A program made the translations under genes and the position numbers. From assembly GCF_001273835.1 (NCBI RefSeq), contig NZ_JHEI01000134.1, positions 62,001 to 126,000 of the forward strand: a stretch of 64,000 nucleotides of DNA. The letters are read 5' to 3'. Origin of the DNA: Leucobacter celer subsp. astrifaciens (GTDB lineage Bacteria > Actinomycetota > Actinomycetes > Actinomycetales > Microbacteriaceae). Under the pieces are notes generated by a model. That model was not told the DNA's origin. It did no database searches and saw only the letters and a program-made list of their open reading frames with translations. This document shows, in pieces, positions 25,423 through 34,394 of the stretch (the stretch's first letter is position 1; each line of letters starts with the position of its first letter).

Positions 25423-27042
25423 ATGAGCAGCGCTGCACCCTTCGGGACCGAGGCACCGATCGTCCGCACCCCGTCCGGCAGTGTGCGCGGGGACTGGGCC
25501 CCGGTCGATTCCTCGCATCCGAACGGCGATCGCATCGCGGTGTTCCGGGGAATCCCATACGCCGAGCCGCCTGTCGGCGAGCTGCGCTTCGCACCGCCCC
25601 GCCCGCGCTCCGCGTGGGACGGCGTGCTCGACGCGACGGCGTTCGGGGCGACGCCGCAGCGCGGCGAGACCGGGATCACCCTCATCCCCGAGCACGCCGT
25701 GCCGGGCGATGACACACTGAGCGTGAACGTGTGGACCCCGGATCCCGCCGCCGCCCTGCCCGTCGTGGTTTGGATCCACGGCGGTGGCTTCATCTCCGGG
25801 TCGCCGGCAAGCCCCTGGTACGACGGGCGGTCCTTCGCCCGCGACGGCGTGGTGCTGGTCACGATCTCCTACCGGCTCGGGTTCTCCGGATTCGGCTGGA
25901 TCGACGGGGCGGCGCCGAATCGCGGGGTGCTCGACTGGGTCTGCGCGCTCGAGTGGGTGCGCGATCACATCGGCGCATTCGGCGGCGATCCTTCTCGCGT
26001 GACGATCGCCGGGCAGTCCGCGGGAGGCGGCGCCGTGCTCACGCTGCTCGGTGTACCGGCCGCTGCGGGGCTCTTCCAGGGCGCCTACGCGGTCTCCGCA
26101 GCCGTGGCCGATCCTTCTCTCGACGCGTCTCGATCGCGCGCGCACCATCTCGCCCGCCTGGCAGGAGTGGCACCCGACCTCGCCGGCTTCGAGAGCGTGC
26201 CCGAGACGCGCCTCCTTGAGCTGCAGTCCAAGATCACCGCGCCCGCGGCACCGCACCTGCTGCACGATCTGCACGAGATCCTGCGCGACGGGCTCCTGCT
26301 GGGTCCGGTCGCGGACGGCGAGATCGTGCCCGGCGACACCGTGACCGCGGTCTCGTCGGGCGCGAACGCGGAGGTGCCGCTCGTGCTCGGCAGCACCGAC
26401 GATGAGATCACCGGGCTGTTCCATCCCGGAGGACTGCTCGACCGCGCCCCCAGGCGCGCTCTGCTCCGCGCGCTCGGAGCTTCGGCGGAGGCCGCGAGGC
26501 GCTGGCTCGCGGCGCCGCGCGCGCAGGCGACCGAGAGCACCGCGGTGCTGCTCGGCCGCTACGCCACCGACGCGATCCTCCGCTCCTGGGTCCCCCGGGC
26601 GGCAGCGGCTCGGGCGGCGACCGGCGCCGGCCCCACGTGGAGCTATCGCTTCGCATGGCACCCGGCCGACCCGCCGCGGGCCGGTCACTGCAGCGACGTT
26701 CCCTTCCTCTTCGACCGCCTCGACGCCCCCGGGGTGGACCGGGTCGCCGGAGAGGATCCGCCGCAGGTGCTGGCGGACGCCGCGCACGGCGCTCTCGTCG
26801 CCTTCGCCCGCACCGGCGATCCCGGCTGGCCCGCCGACGCCGCGGGCCGCGGGCCCAGCCGAGTCTTCGACCTCCCGGTCCGAGACGTCTCAGACGCCTA
26901 CGAGTCCGCCCGAGCGCTGCTCGACGGAGCCGATGGCGTCGACGGCGCCGGTACCGCCGGTGCTGTCGATGCCGCCGATGCCGTCGGCGATCCGGACTCG
27001 ACCCCTGCTCGGGATCAGGCTCGGAGCTCGCGCTCCACATAG
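25423..27042 (+). CDS. Type B carboxylesterase
   Basis: 539-residue alpha/beta hydrolase. It has the entry block FRGIPYAEPPVGELRF, the oxyanion-hole WIHGGGFISGS and the nucleophile elbow GQSAGGG. An HCSDVPFLFD block near the C-terminus contains the histidine region. No signal peptide is seen, so it is probably cytoplasmic and hydrolyses carboxylic esters of unknown identity. The last 40 residues are an Ala/Asp/Gly low-complexity tail (GADGVDGAGTAGAVDAADAV). The 3' end overlaps that of the convergent MerR gene by 28 bp. Confidence 0.9.
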   Translation: MSSAAPFGTEAPIVRTPSGSVRGDWAPVDSSHPNGDRIAVFRGIPYAEPPVGELRFAPPRPRSAWDGVLDATAFGATPQRGETGITLIPEHAVPGDDTLSVNVWTPDPAAALPVVVWIHGGGFISGSPASPWYDGRSFARDGVVLVTISYRLGFSGFGWIDGAAPNRGVLDWVCALEWVRDHIGAFGGDPSRVTIAGQSAGGGAVLTLLGVPAAAGLFQGAYAVSAAVADPSLDASRSRAHHLARLAGVAPDLAGFESVPETRLLELQSKITAPAAPHLLHDLHEILRDGLLLGPVADGEIVPGDTVTAVSSGANAEVPLVLGSTDDEITGLFHPGGLLDRAPRRALLRALGASAEAARRWLAAPRAQATESTAVLLGRYATDAILRSWVPRAAAARAATGAGPTWSYRFAWHPADPPRAGHCSDVPFLFDRLDAPGVDRVAGEDPPQVLADAAHGALVAFARTGDPGWPADAAGRGPSRVFDLPVRDVSDAYESARALLDGADGVDGAGTAGAVDAADAVGDPDSTPARDQARSSRST

Positions 27043-27848
27043 GCGCGCAGCGAGTCGCGCACGAAGGCCGCACCCTCGACTCCGCCGTAGTTGGCGGCGA
27101 AGCGCTCGTCAGCGACGTACATCTCGGCGAGGCCGAGCACGTAGCCCGCGACATCGCCGCCGGCTTCGGCAGCCGGGGTTCCCGGAGCGCCCCGCAGCCA
27201 CTCGACGTGACGACGGGCGAGGTCCTGAGCAGCCGGGGATTCCGGGTCCTCTCCCCGCTCCGCGGCCGCGGACCAGTCGGCCGACAGCTGCGCCACCCGC
27301 CTCTGCCACTCGGCCCGCCCCTCCTCACCGAGACCGCGCCACCAGCGATCGCTCTTCGCGTACGCGTCGGCGCCCCAGCGCTGCTCGACCTCCTCGCGAT
27401 ACTGCGTGTGGTCGAAACCCTCGAACATGTTCTCCGACATGAGATCCTCTCTTTCCGTTGTGTGCGATGTCTCACCGGAAAGCGGACGCCGCAGCGCCGC
27501 GATGGTGCGCTCGACCGAGCCGATCTGGGCCGCGATCCGTCCCTGTTCCTGCCGCAGCAGGTCCAGGTGCGCGGTCAGGATCCGCGCCTCGGCCGCAGCG
27601 GGATCCCCCGCCGAATCGGCCGACTGCGCGTCCTGCGCGGCGAGCACCTGCCCGATCGCCTCGAGCCCGAGACCCAGCTCGCGCAGCAGCAGCACGCGCT
27701 GCAGCCGCACGAGCGAGCGGTCGTCGTAGTAGCGGTAGCCGTTGCCGCCGACGCGGCTCGGTGTCACGAGACCGATGTCGTCGTAGTGCCGCAGCGTGCG
27801 CGAGGTCACCCCCGCAGCCCTGGCGGTCTCCTGGATCGAGTACTCCAC
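27015..27848 (-). CDS. MerR-family regulator with TipAS drug-binding domain
   Basis: 277 residues. An N-terminal MerR helix-turn-helix (YSIQETARAAGVTSRTLRHY) and a long dimerisation helix precede a C-terminal TipAS-like domain. The latter contains FEGFDHTQYREEVEQRWGAD and MYVADERFAANY, as in thiopeptide-sensing TipA. GTG at 27848 is preferred because AGGAGAG precedes it. An in-frame ATG at 27893 would lie at or before the expected transcription start. A MerR-type operator lies upstream, so autoregulation is likely. Family members activate multidrug resistance genes on binding hydrophobic peptides. Confidence 0.9.
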   Translation of the reverse strand: MEYSIQETARAAGVTSRTLRHYDDIGLVTPSRVGGNGYRYYDDRSLVRLQRVLLLRELGLGLEAIGQVLAAQDAQSADSAGDPAAAEARILTAHLDLLRQEQGRIAAQIGSVERTIAALRRPLSGETSHTTEREDLMSENMFEGFDHTQYREEVEQRWGADAYAKSDRWWRGLGEEGRAEWQRRVAQLSADWSAAAERGEDPESPAAQDLARRHVEWLRGAPGTPAAEAGGDVAGYVLGLAEMYVADERFAANYGGVEGAAFVRDSLRAYVERELRA

Positions 27849-27906
27849 GTCGGTCTCTCCTCTCGTGCCGTTGCCGCGTTCCCGGTGGACCATTCCACGG
27901 TAGGAG

Positions 27907-27921
27907 TTGACGTTACGTCAA
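27907..27921 (-). promoter_or_regulatory. MerR/TipA-type operator
   Basis: TTGACGTTACGTCAA is a perfect palindrome (odd centre) directly followed on the minus strand by a long-spaced -10-like TACCGT, with TTGACC overlapping on the other side. This is the usual arrangement for MerR proteins, which act on overlong promoter spacers. Confidence 0.7.
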
Positions 27922-27995
27922 GGTCAAGGCCGGGATTCGGCTGGCTCCGCCGGACTTTCGCAGCGTCCGCGCCCCTGCCTCCGATGGTCGCCGCC

Positions 27996-28070
27996 GAAGA
28001 TATGCGATCTGCAGAACATCTGGTGGATACCGCTCGGAATCGCATATCTTGCGCAGATCCCATATCTCAT
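27996..28070. repeat. Palindromic dispersed repeat, copy B
   Basis: Arms GATATGCGATCTGC (27999-28012) and GCAGATCCCATATC (28053-28066) pair with one mismatch. The order GAAGATATG-GATCTGCAG, then CAT, GCTCG, AATCG and GCAGATCCCATATC is the same as in copy A at 4411. It is between the MerR promoter and the decarboxylase end. Confidence 0.75.
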
Positions 28071-28143
28071 GCGGGGGCGGGCGCCGTCGCAACCCCGGGG
28101 GCGGCACCGGGGACGAGCCGGGTGCGAAACCGGGACAGGAGGG

Positions 28144-29562
28144 CTACTCCATGGTGTCGAGGATCGCGCTCAGCTGCTCGAAGGTGGTGAGCGGGTTGAC
28201 GATCGCGAAGCGCGCGTTGGTGCGGCCGGCGTGCGAGCTGGGCACGACGAACGCCCGCTGCTCCTCGAGCAGCGCGTCCGACCAGCGCTCGTAGTCGGCC
28301 TTCTCCCAGCCGTCGCGCTCGAACACGACCACAGACAGCTGCGGCCGCCGTACCAGCGAGAACCCGGGCCGCCGCTCGATCTCCTCGGCGATCTCACGGG
28401 CCAGCGCGATCGAGTGCGTCACAGCGTCGCGGTACGTCGCTGCGCCATAGGTGGCGAGCGAGAACCACAGCGGCAGGCCGCGCGGGCGCCGCGTCAGCTG
28501 GATCGAGTAGTCCGAGGGGTCGTACAGCGCGCGATCGGTCAGCACGTCGAGGTACTCGGCGTGCTGCGTGTGCGCGAGGCGCCCCTGCTCGGGGTCCCGG
28601 TAGATGAGCGCGCAGACGTCGTACGGCGCGAACAGCCACTTGTGCGGGTCGACGATCACGGAGTCGGCGCGCTCGACGCCCGCGAAGGAGTCGCGCGCGA
28701 GCGGCGACAGCATCGCCGTGAGACCGTAGGCGCCGTCGATGTGCAGCCAGAATTCGAAGTCGTCCTTGAGCGCGGCCACGCCGGCGATGTCGTCGACGAT
28801 GCCGAAGTTGGTCGAGCCGCCGGTGGCCACGACCGCGAACACCCGCTCGCCCTGCTCCTCGAGCGCCGTGCGCACCGCAGCGGCCGACAGCGAACCGGTG
28901 TCGCCACCGGGCACCGCGATGACATCGACGTCCATGATCTCGGCGGCCGACTTCACCGACGAGTGGGCCTCCGCGCTGCACACCACGGCCCAGCCGCCCT
29001 CAGGACGCCGACCGAGACCCGCCGCCACCCGCGCACGGCGGGCGTGATCCCGCGCCGCGACGAGCGCGGAGAGATTGCCGATCGTGCCGCCCTGCACGAA
29101 CACCCCGCCCGCGCCGGCGGGCAGCCCGAATTCGCCGGCCAGCCACGCCAGCACCTCGTTCTCGGCGTACACCGCGCCGGAGCCCTCCATCCAGGAGCCG
29201 CCGTACAGCGCGCTCGCGGAGACCACCAGATCGAAGGCGACGGCCGCCTTCGAGGGGGCGCTCGGGATGAACGAGAGGTACTGCGGATGATCGGTCGTGA
29301 TGCAGGCCGGGGCGAGCACCAGCTCGAAGACCGAGAGCGCACGCCGGCTGCCGAGGCCCTCCTCGCTGATCGTGGTGCCCGCGAGGCGCCGCAGCTCGCT
29401 CGGCGAGGCCGCGTGGTCGAGCGGGGTGTCGGTCGCCAGGATACGACGGCGGGAGTAGTCGAGCACCAGGTCGACGATGTCCTGCGTCTCGGGCGAGACG
29501 GAGTGCATGCGGGTGTGCGCGGGTTGTGCCGGTTGCGTCGGTTGTGCCGCCTCGTCGGTCAT
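28144..29562 (-). CDS. PLP-dependent decarboxylase (group II, aromatic-L-amino-acid type)
   Basis: 472 residues. The PLP-binding lysine is in VDPHKWLFAPYD, preceded by HIDGAYG and the FVQGGTIGNLSALVAARD block, as in group II decarboxylases (DDC/GAD/HDC-like). It removes CO2 from an amino acid; aromatic amino acids are the likeliest substrates from the family. ATG at 29562 is chosen over an upstream GTG/ATG because the N-terminal Gln/Pro-rich segment starts there. The gene stands alone with a divergent neighbour. Confidence 0.88.
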   Translation of the reverse strand: MTDEAAQPTQPAQPAHTRMHSVSPETQDIVDLVLDYSRRRILATDTPLDHAASPSELRRLAGTTISEEGLGSRRALSVFELVLAPACITTDHPQYLSFIPSAPSKAAVAFDLVVSASALYGGSWMEGSGAVYAENEVLAWLAGEFGLPAGAGGVFVQGGTIGNLSALVAARDHARRARVAAGLGRRPEGGWAVVCSAEAHSSVKSAAEIMDVDVIAVPGGDTGSLSAAAVRTALEEQGERVFAVVATGGSTNFGIVDDIAGVAALKDDFEFWLHIDGAYGLTAMLSPLARDSFAGVERADSVIVDPHKWLFAPYDVCALIYRDPEQGRLAHTQHAEYLDVLTDRALYDPSDYSIQLTRRPRGLPLWFSLATYGAATYRDAVTHSIALAREIAEEIERRPGFSLVRRPQLSVVVFERDGWEKADYERWSDALLEEQRAFVVPSSHAGRTNARFAIVNPLTTFEQLSAILDTME

Positions 29563-29705
29563 CGTTGGCCTCTCGCTCGGTCGGGTCCGGTGTCCCACGC
29601 CCGACGTGCTGTCTGTAGCGGCCGCGTTCTACGAAGCCGATGCTGCCAGTGTGCGCGGTCGGGGTCGGCGCGCGCAAGTGGTGCGCCGGCGGCAGCGGGT
29701 TTCGG

Positions 29706-29767
29706 AATGCGGAGTCCCGGATGGCTGCTACGCGAAGATGCGAAGCAGCCATCCGGGACTCCGCATT
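29706..29767. repeat. 24-bp perfect hairpin in a divergent promoter region
   Basis: Arms 29706-29729 and 29744-29767 are exact complements with a 14-nt loop. Because the flanking genes diverge, it is not a terminator for either of them. Confidence 0.85.
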
Positions 29768-29784
29768 GGCGGCGGGGAGGGCGG

Positions 29785-29872
29785 CGCGGGATCGACCCCG
29801 GTTCGACGCGGGATCAACACCGGCCCGGCGCGGGATCAACGCCGCTACGACGCGGGATCAACACCGGCCCGG
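29785..29872. repeat. 22-bp tandem repeat, four units
   Basis: Units begin CGCGGGATC at 29785, 29807, 29829 and 29851. Units 2 and 4 are identical (CGCGGGATCAACACCGGCCC, then GG). The array ends about 55 bp before the TrhO start. Confidence 0.85.
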
Positions 29873-29927
29873 CTCCGGCACGACGCGGACCGGCACCGCA
29901 CCGCACCTCCGCGACTACCATGGTCGG

Positions 29928-30890
29928 GTGAGCGACCCCAAGATCCTGCTGTACTACGTCTTCGCCCCCGTCGCCGACCCCGAGGCGGTGCGACTGTGGC
30001 AGCGGGAGCTGTGCGAGTCGCTGGGGCTGCGGGGCCGCATCATCATCTCGAAGCACGGCATCAACGGCACTGTGGGCGGCGAGATCGACGCGTGCAAGCG
30101 CTATCTGCGCCGCACTCGCGAGTACGGCCCGTTCGCGGGGCTCGAAGTGAAGTGGAGCGACGGCACCGGCCTCACCGAGGCGGAGCCCGAACCGCTGCAC
30201 GGCATCGATCGGGCGGCACCCTGGGCCCGCATCGCCGATTTCCCCCGGCTCAGCGTCAAGGTGCGCGACGAGCTGGTGGCGTTCGGGATCCCCGACGAAC
30301 TGCGGGTCGACGCCGACGGCGTCGTGGGCGGTGGCGAGCATCTCTCGCCCGAGTCGGTGAACCGGCTGGTGGAGGAGCGCGGCGACGAGGTCGTGTTCTT
30401 CGACGGTCGCAACGCGTGGGAGGCGGAGATCGGGCGGTTCAAGGGCGCGATCGTGCCCGACACCCGCACCACGCACGACTTCATCACCCAGATCGAGAGC
30501 GGCGCCTTCGACGACATCAAGGGGCGGCCGGTGGTCACCTACTGCACGGGTGGCATCCGCTGCGAGATCCTCTCCGCGGCCATGCGCGAGCGAGGCTTCG
30601 AGGAGGTCTACCAGGTCGACGGAGGGATCGTCCGCTACGGCGAGAGGTTCGGCAACGACGGACTCTGGGAGGGATCCCTCGCCGTCTTCGACGGCCGGGA
30701 GGCGCTGGACTTCGCGCCCGGCGCCGCCGTACTGGGGCGCTGCGTCGTGTGCGGCGCGGCGTCGAACCGTCTGGCGAACTGCGCGGATCCGTCCTGCAGG
30801 GATCGGTTCGTAGCGTGCGCGGCGCACGAGGACGCGAGCTGCAGCGCGCACACGAGCATCGGCTCGGCCGCGACGGGCGTGGACTCGTAG
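29928..30890 (+). CDS. trhO: tRNA uridine 5-oxyacetate-pathway hydroxylase (rhodanese-type, TrhO/UPF0176)
   Basis: 320 residues. An N-terminal ferredoxin-like domain ([31 protein letters not shown]) precedes a rhodanese domain with the active cysteine in [11 protein letters not shown] cysteine-rich C-terminus follows ([14 protein letters not shown], then CRDRF and [13 protein letters not shown]), probably a zinc site. Family members hydroxylate tRNA U34 with O2. GTG at 29928 fits the conserved start; an ATG just upstream is out of frame. Confidence 0.92.
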   Translation: MSDPKILLYYVFAPVADPEAVRLWQRELCESLGLRGRIIISKHGINGTVGGEIDACKRYLRRTREYGPFAGLEVKWSDGTGLTEAEPEPLHGIDRAAPWARIADFPRLSVKVRDELVAFGIPDELRVDADGVVGGGEHLSPESVNRLVEERGDEVVFFDGRNAWEAEIGRFKGAIVPDTRTTHDFITQIESGAFDDIKGRPVVTYCTGGIRCEILSAAMRERGFEEVYQVDGGIVRYGERFGNDGLWEGSLAVFDGREALDFAPGAAVLGRCVVCGAASNRLANCADPSCRDRFVACAAHEDASCSAHTSIGSAATGVDS

Positions 30891-30924
30891 TCAGGATGCA
30901 GCGCCCGGGTCGCTTATTTCACCC

Positions 30925-30953
30925 TTGACTTATATAAGCTCCGGTTGAACAAT
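30925..30953 (+). promoter_or_regulatory. Promoter and operator of the arsR-like gene
   Basis: TTGACT (30925-30930), a 17-bp spacer and AACAAT (30948-30953) put the transcription start at about the ATG at 30960, implying a leaderless message. The palindrome CTTATATAAG (30929-30938) overlaps the -35 and is a likely ArsR-family operator. Confidence 0.6.
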
Positions 30954-30959
30954 AGAGGC

Positions 30960-31442
30960 ATGCACGCGCTCGATGTTCTCGGAGACCCGGTCCGCCGGCG
31001 GATCCTCGAGCTCATCGTCGACGGCGAGGAGCCCGCGGGATCCATCGCCGAGGTCATCTCCAGGGAGTTCGGGATCAGCCAGCCCGCGGTCTCCCAGCAC
31101 TTGCGCGTGCTGCGGCAGAACGGCTTCGTGACGGTGCGCCCCGAGGGCACCCGGCGGCTCTACGCCGTGGACCCGGAGGGGCCCCGCGAGGCGAGCGAGT
31201 GGCTGAGCTCCTTCGAGCGGTTCTGGCGCGGGCCGCTCGCGGCGCTCGGCACGGAACTCGCGCGCGGGAAGCGGCAGTGCCGGCTCGAGGCCGAGCGCCC
31301 CGGTGCCAGTCAGCCCGGTGAGGATCGCGACGACGACCGCCCCCGCGCCACGCGTCCCGATCCCGCGCACCCCGCACCGCAGACACCATCCGGCTGGAGC
31401 ACCCGCTCCGTCGATCCCCGGCACCACGAGAGCAAGGAATGA
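30960..31442 (+). CDS. ArsR-family transcriptional regulator
   Basis: 160 residues. The winged helix is typical of ArsR regulators paired with SRPBCC proteins: MHALDVLGDPVRRRILELIV at the start and GISQPAVSQHLRVLRQNGFV as recognition helices. No metal-binding CxC motif is seen. The C-terminal 50 residues are hydrophilic and rich in Pro/Arg/Asp. The ATG at 30960 coincides with the predicted transcription start, so translation may be leaderless. TTG 30945 is a weaker alternative. The stop overlaps the next gene's region, consistent with an operon. Confidence 0.88.
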   Translation: MHALDVLGDPVRRRILELIVDGEEPAGSIAEVISREFGISQPAVSQHLRVLRQNGFVTVRPEGTRRLYAVDPEGPREASEWLSSFERFWRGPLAALGTELARGKRQCRLEAERPGASQPGEDRDDDRPRATRPDPAHPAPQTPSGWSTRSVDPRHHESKE

Positions 31443-31444
31443 TC

Positions 31445-32110
31445 ATGGTCGATGTATCGAAGCAGATCGAGGCCGTCACGCGTGCGCTGCGCACGGAGGA
31501 CGTGGACGGCGAGGAGACGCGCATCCAGATCCTCGCACAGGAGTACCCCGCGAGCATCGAGGACGTCTGGGATGCGGCGACGACCGCCGAGCGCATCGCG
31601 CGCTGGTTCCTGCCCATCACCGGCGAGCTTCGGCTCGGCGGGCGCTACCAGCTCGAGGGCAACGCCGGCGGAGAGGTCCTCGAGTGCGCTCCCCCGTCAA
31701 ACGGCACGGCCGAGTACCGCGTGACGTGGGAGTTCGGCGGCGGCATGAGCTGGGTGACGGTCCGGCTCACGGACGAGGGGCCGGAGCGCACCCGCTTCGA
31801 GCTCGAGCACGCCGCCCGCGTCGCCGACGTGCCGGCCGACATGTGGGACACCTTCGGACCGGGTGCGACCGGCGTGGGCTGGGACGGCGGGCTCCTGGGC
31901 CTGTCGCTGCACCTCGGGGCGGTCGACGGCTCGCTCGCTCCCGAGGAGGCCGAGGCGTGGGCCGTCACCGACGAGGGCAAGGCGTTCTACCGGGCCGCGG
32001 CCGACGGCTGGGGCAAGGCCCACATCGCCGCGGGCGCCGACCGCGAGGCCGCCACCCGCGCCGCCGACGCCACCTACGGCTTCTACACCGGGGAGATGCC
32101 CGGGGCCTGA
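31445..32110 (+). CDS. SRPBCC (AHSA1-like) domain protein
   Basis: 221 residues with the START/Bet v1-like fold: YPASIEDVWDAATTAERIAR, then ARWFLPITGELRLGGRYQLE, and a C-terminal helix region GWDGGLLGLSLHLG. ATG at 31445 has AAGGA six bases upstream. ATG 31439, which overlaps the ArsR stop, has none. ArsR-AHSA1 pairs are very common in Actinobacteria; the ligand and target remain unknown. The two genes form a compact operon. Confidence 0.88.
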   Translation: MVDVSKQIEAVTRALRTEDVDGEETRIQILAQEYPASIEDVWDAATTAERIARWFLPITGELRLGGRYQLEGNAGGEVLECAPPSNGTAEYRVTWEFGGGMSWVTVRLTDEGPERTRFELEHAARVADVPADMWDTFGPGATGVGWDGGLLGLSLHLGAVDGSLAPEEAEAWAVTDEGKAFYRAAADGWGKAHIAAGADREAATRAADATYGFYTGEMPGA

Positions 32111-32214
32111 TCCGGCCGGGCAGCAGCTCGGGCAGCAAGCGGCCGCAGTACCGGCGCCGCGTCAGGGCAGCACGCGGTGCAGGACGCTCGTATCCGCTCC
32201 CGCTCCCCTGCCGG

Positions 32215-33708
32215 TCACTCCACGGCGGTCTGCCCGAAGAACTCCCGCTCCCAGACCGCCGAAGTCTCGAAGGCCCGCCACATGCGCTCGCGCACTTCAG
32301 GGGTCGCACGCGAGGCGAACCGCGTCACAATACCGATCGCTTGCTCGGTGTCGGCCTCGAACTCGGGGCTGTCATAGGCGGCGATCCACTCGGCGTACGG
32401 ATGCTCGGGAGAGCACGCGTACTCGTTGAACTCGCCGCGCACCAGACGGGTCCCGAGGTCGGCGTACATCCAGAAGCAGGGCAGCACTGCAGCCGCAGCC
32501 TCCGCGTATCCGCGAGTACCCGCGACGGTGAGGTGATTGATGTACCCGTCGGTGACCGCCGATGGCGGCGCAGTGACATCGAGCACCCCGCCGAGCCGCG
32601 CGCGATGCAGCTCGAACTCGACGTGGAGCGCCCCCTGGGCGCTGCGCGACCAGAACATCTGCTCCTCCGGCGACGGCGCCAAGGTCGACAGGTGCGCGAG
32701 CACGCGCGCGTAGGCCCGCAGATAGAGGGCGTCCTGCGCCACGTAGTTCAGAAATCCTTCTCGGGGCAGCGTGCCGTCGGCAAGGCTCTGGATGTAGGCG
32801 AGCTCGTCGGTCTCGCGCCGAATACCAGAGATGCCGTCCCACCACTCGTCGCGGAGGCGCTCGGGTGTCGGCGAGGTCTCGAGCCCGCCGCGCGACCAGA
32901 GCCCGGTGAGGTGGTTGACGGGCCCGTGCCCGGCACCGACCGAGAGCGCGTCGGCCGCCGCGATGCTCTCACGCAGCCAGGCCTTCGTCTCACGAGCGGC
33001 CCGCTCCCACCCACCTCTGAAGCGCGCCGCGCGCACCGCGATGCCCGAGGACAGCGAGCAGCCAGTGCCGTGCGTGTTCTCGGTGGCGATACGCGTGCCG
33101 GGGAACTCGACGACCGTTCCTTCGGGGCGCACCAGCGCGTCGGGGGCGAGATCGCCTGGCAGGTGCCCCGCCTTCGCGAGCACAAGCACCCCGTGGGCGG
33201 CTGCGACGCGGCGGGCCTGATCCAGCGCCGCCTCCCAGGTCTCGGCTTCGGGCTCGCCCACGAGCACGGCCAGCTCCGGCAGGTTCGGAGTGATGAGGTC
33301 GGCGAGCGGGATCATCCGCTGCAGCGCCTCGGCCGCGCCGGGCTCCAGCAGGGGGTCGCCGCTCGTCGCGATCATCACGGGGTCGAGCACCACGTGCGGC
33401 GGACGCACCCGGCGCAGCCAGTCGGCGACGGCCTCGATCACCTCGGCATCGGCGAGCATGCCGATCTTCACGGCGTCGATGCGCACGTCATCCGAGACGG
33501 CATCGAGCTGCGCGGTGAGGAATGCGGTGGGCGGCACGTGCACGTCGCGCACACCGCGGGTGTTCTGCGCGGTCAGCGCGGTGATGACGGCCATGCCGTA
33601 GCCGCCGCCGGCAGCGATCGACTTCAGGTCGGCCTGGATGCCGGCGCCGCCCGAGGGGTCGCTGCCCGCGATCGCCAGCACGTTGACGATGTTCTCGGTG
33701 GTGGTCAT
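32215..33708 (-). CDS. thiD: Bifunctional HMP-P kinase / TenA fusion (ThiD-TenA)
   Basis: 497 residues. Residues 1-270 are ThiD, with IAGSDPSGGAGIQADLKSIA and VLDPVMIATSGDPLLEP, and NTHGTGCSLSSGIA near its end; this domain phosphorylates hydroxymethylpyrimidine phosphate. The C-terminal 200 residues are TenA-like (YVAQDALYLRAYARVLAHLS; EWIAAYDSPEFEADTEQAI), a thiaminase II domain for salvage of degraded thiamin. ATG at 33708 overlaps the thiE stop (ATGA). The fusion is a known actinobacterial arrangement. It is the last gene of the riboswitch-controlled thi operon. Confidence 0.93.
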   Translation of the reverse strand: MTTTENIVNVLAIAGSDPSGGAGIQADLKSIAAGGGYGMAVITALTAQNTRGVRDVHVPPTAFLTAQLDAVSDDVRIDAVKIGMLADAEVIEAVADWLRRVRPPHVVLDPVMIATSGDPLLEPGAAEALQRMIPLADLITPNLPELAVLVGEPEAETWEAALDQARRVAAAHGVLVLAKAGHLPGDLAPDALVRPEGTVVEFPGTRIATENTHGTGCSLSSGIAVRAARFRGGWERAARETKAWLRESIAAADALSVGAGHGPVNHLTGLWSRGGLETSPTPERLRDEWWDGISGIRRETDELAYIQSLADGTLPREGFLNYVAQDALYLRAYARVLAHLSTLAPSPEEQMFWSRSAQGALHVEFELHRARLGGVLDVTAPPSAVTDGYINHLTVAGTRGYAEAAAAVLPCFWMYADLGTRLVRGEFNEYACSPEHPYAEWIAAYDSPEFEADTEQAIGIVTRFASRATPEVRERMWRAFETSAVWEREFFGQTAVE

Positions 33709-34394
33709 CGACTCGCTCCGCTCGTCTCGATGCCGCCCGGCGCCCCGCGGTCCGCTCCCTCGTTCCATGCCGCCAGTAGCTCGCGCGCCGCGAGCTCGGG
33801 ATCGGGTGCTGCGCACAGGGCCGATACGACAGCGATCCCGGCGGCTCCGGCCCGCCGCAGCTGCGCCGCGTCCGAGAGGCCGACGCCGCCGATCGCCACG
33901 CACGGCACAGGGGCTGCGGCAGCGAGAAGCGCGAAGCCCTCGATGCCGAGGGCGGGCGGGTGATCGGGTTTGGTGCTGGTGGGGCGGATCACTCCGACCC
34001 CGAGGTGGTCGACCGTGCCTCGGGGCAGGCGCGCGAGCGCGGCGAGGTGCTCGGGGGTGTTGGCGGTGAGGCCGATGATCGCGTCGGGTCCGAGCTCTTC
34101 ACGGGCCCGGAGCGCCGCGGCGTCGCCCTGCCCCAGGTGCACGCCGTCGACGGGAATGCCGCGCTCTCGTGCGGCGTGAGCGACGTCGAGGCGGTCGTTG
34201 ATGACGAAGGTCGCGCGGCCGTCGATCGCCGCCGCGATCCGCTCGGCCTGTCGCAGCTGTTCGGCGTCGTCGGCGTGCTTCTCGCGCAGCTGCACGATGC
34301 CGACCCCGCCGTCGACCGCGCGGCGCACGGTCTCGACGACACCACGCGCGCCGCACAGCGCGCGGTCGGTGACGAGGTAAAGGCCGAGGCTCAT
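33705..34394 (-). CDS. thiE: Thiamine-phosphate synthase
   Basis: 229-residue TIM barrel that joins HMP-pyrophosphate and thiazole phosphate to give thiamin phosphate. Blocks seen are [49 protein letters not shown] and [12 protein letters not shown]. The start overlaps the thiM stop and the end overlaps the thiD start, each by 4 bp, indicating translational coupling. Regulation is through the TPP riboswitch ahead of thiM. Confidence 0.95.
   Translation of the reverse strand: MSLGLYLVTDRALCGARGVVETVRRAVDGGVGIVQLREKHADDAEQLRQAERIAAAIDGRATFVINDRLDVAHAARERGIPVDGVHLGQGDAAALRAREELGPDAIIGLTANTPEHLAALARLPRGTVDHLGVGVIRPTSTKPDHPPALGIEGFALLAAAAPVPCVAIGGVGLSDAAQLRRAGAAGIAVVSALCAAPDPELAARELLAAWNEGADRGAPGGIETSGASR

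Larger units (their letters stand above)
29563..29927. other. 365-bp divergent intergenic region with hairpin and tandem array
   Basis: No gene is supported here. It separates the divergent decarboxylase and TrhO genes and holds a 24-bp perfect hairpin (29706-29767) and a 22-bp tandem array (29785-29872). Both promoters must lie around these elements. Confidence 0.7.

Noticed and set aside
27015..27042. Overlap of the esterase and MerR genes as a sign of a wrong stop
   Set aside because: Both frames end naturally and convergent 3' overlaps of this size are common in compact genomes.
29785..29872. CRISPR array
   Set aside because: The 22-bp units are directly adjacent with no spacers, and no cas genes are present.
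31303..33963. An 886-residue plus-strand frame over the thi region
   Set aside because: It is antisense to ThiD-TenA and out of frame with the ArsR-SRPBCC pair; low-complexity shadow.
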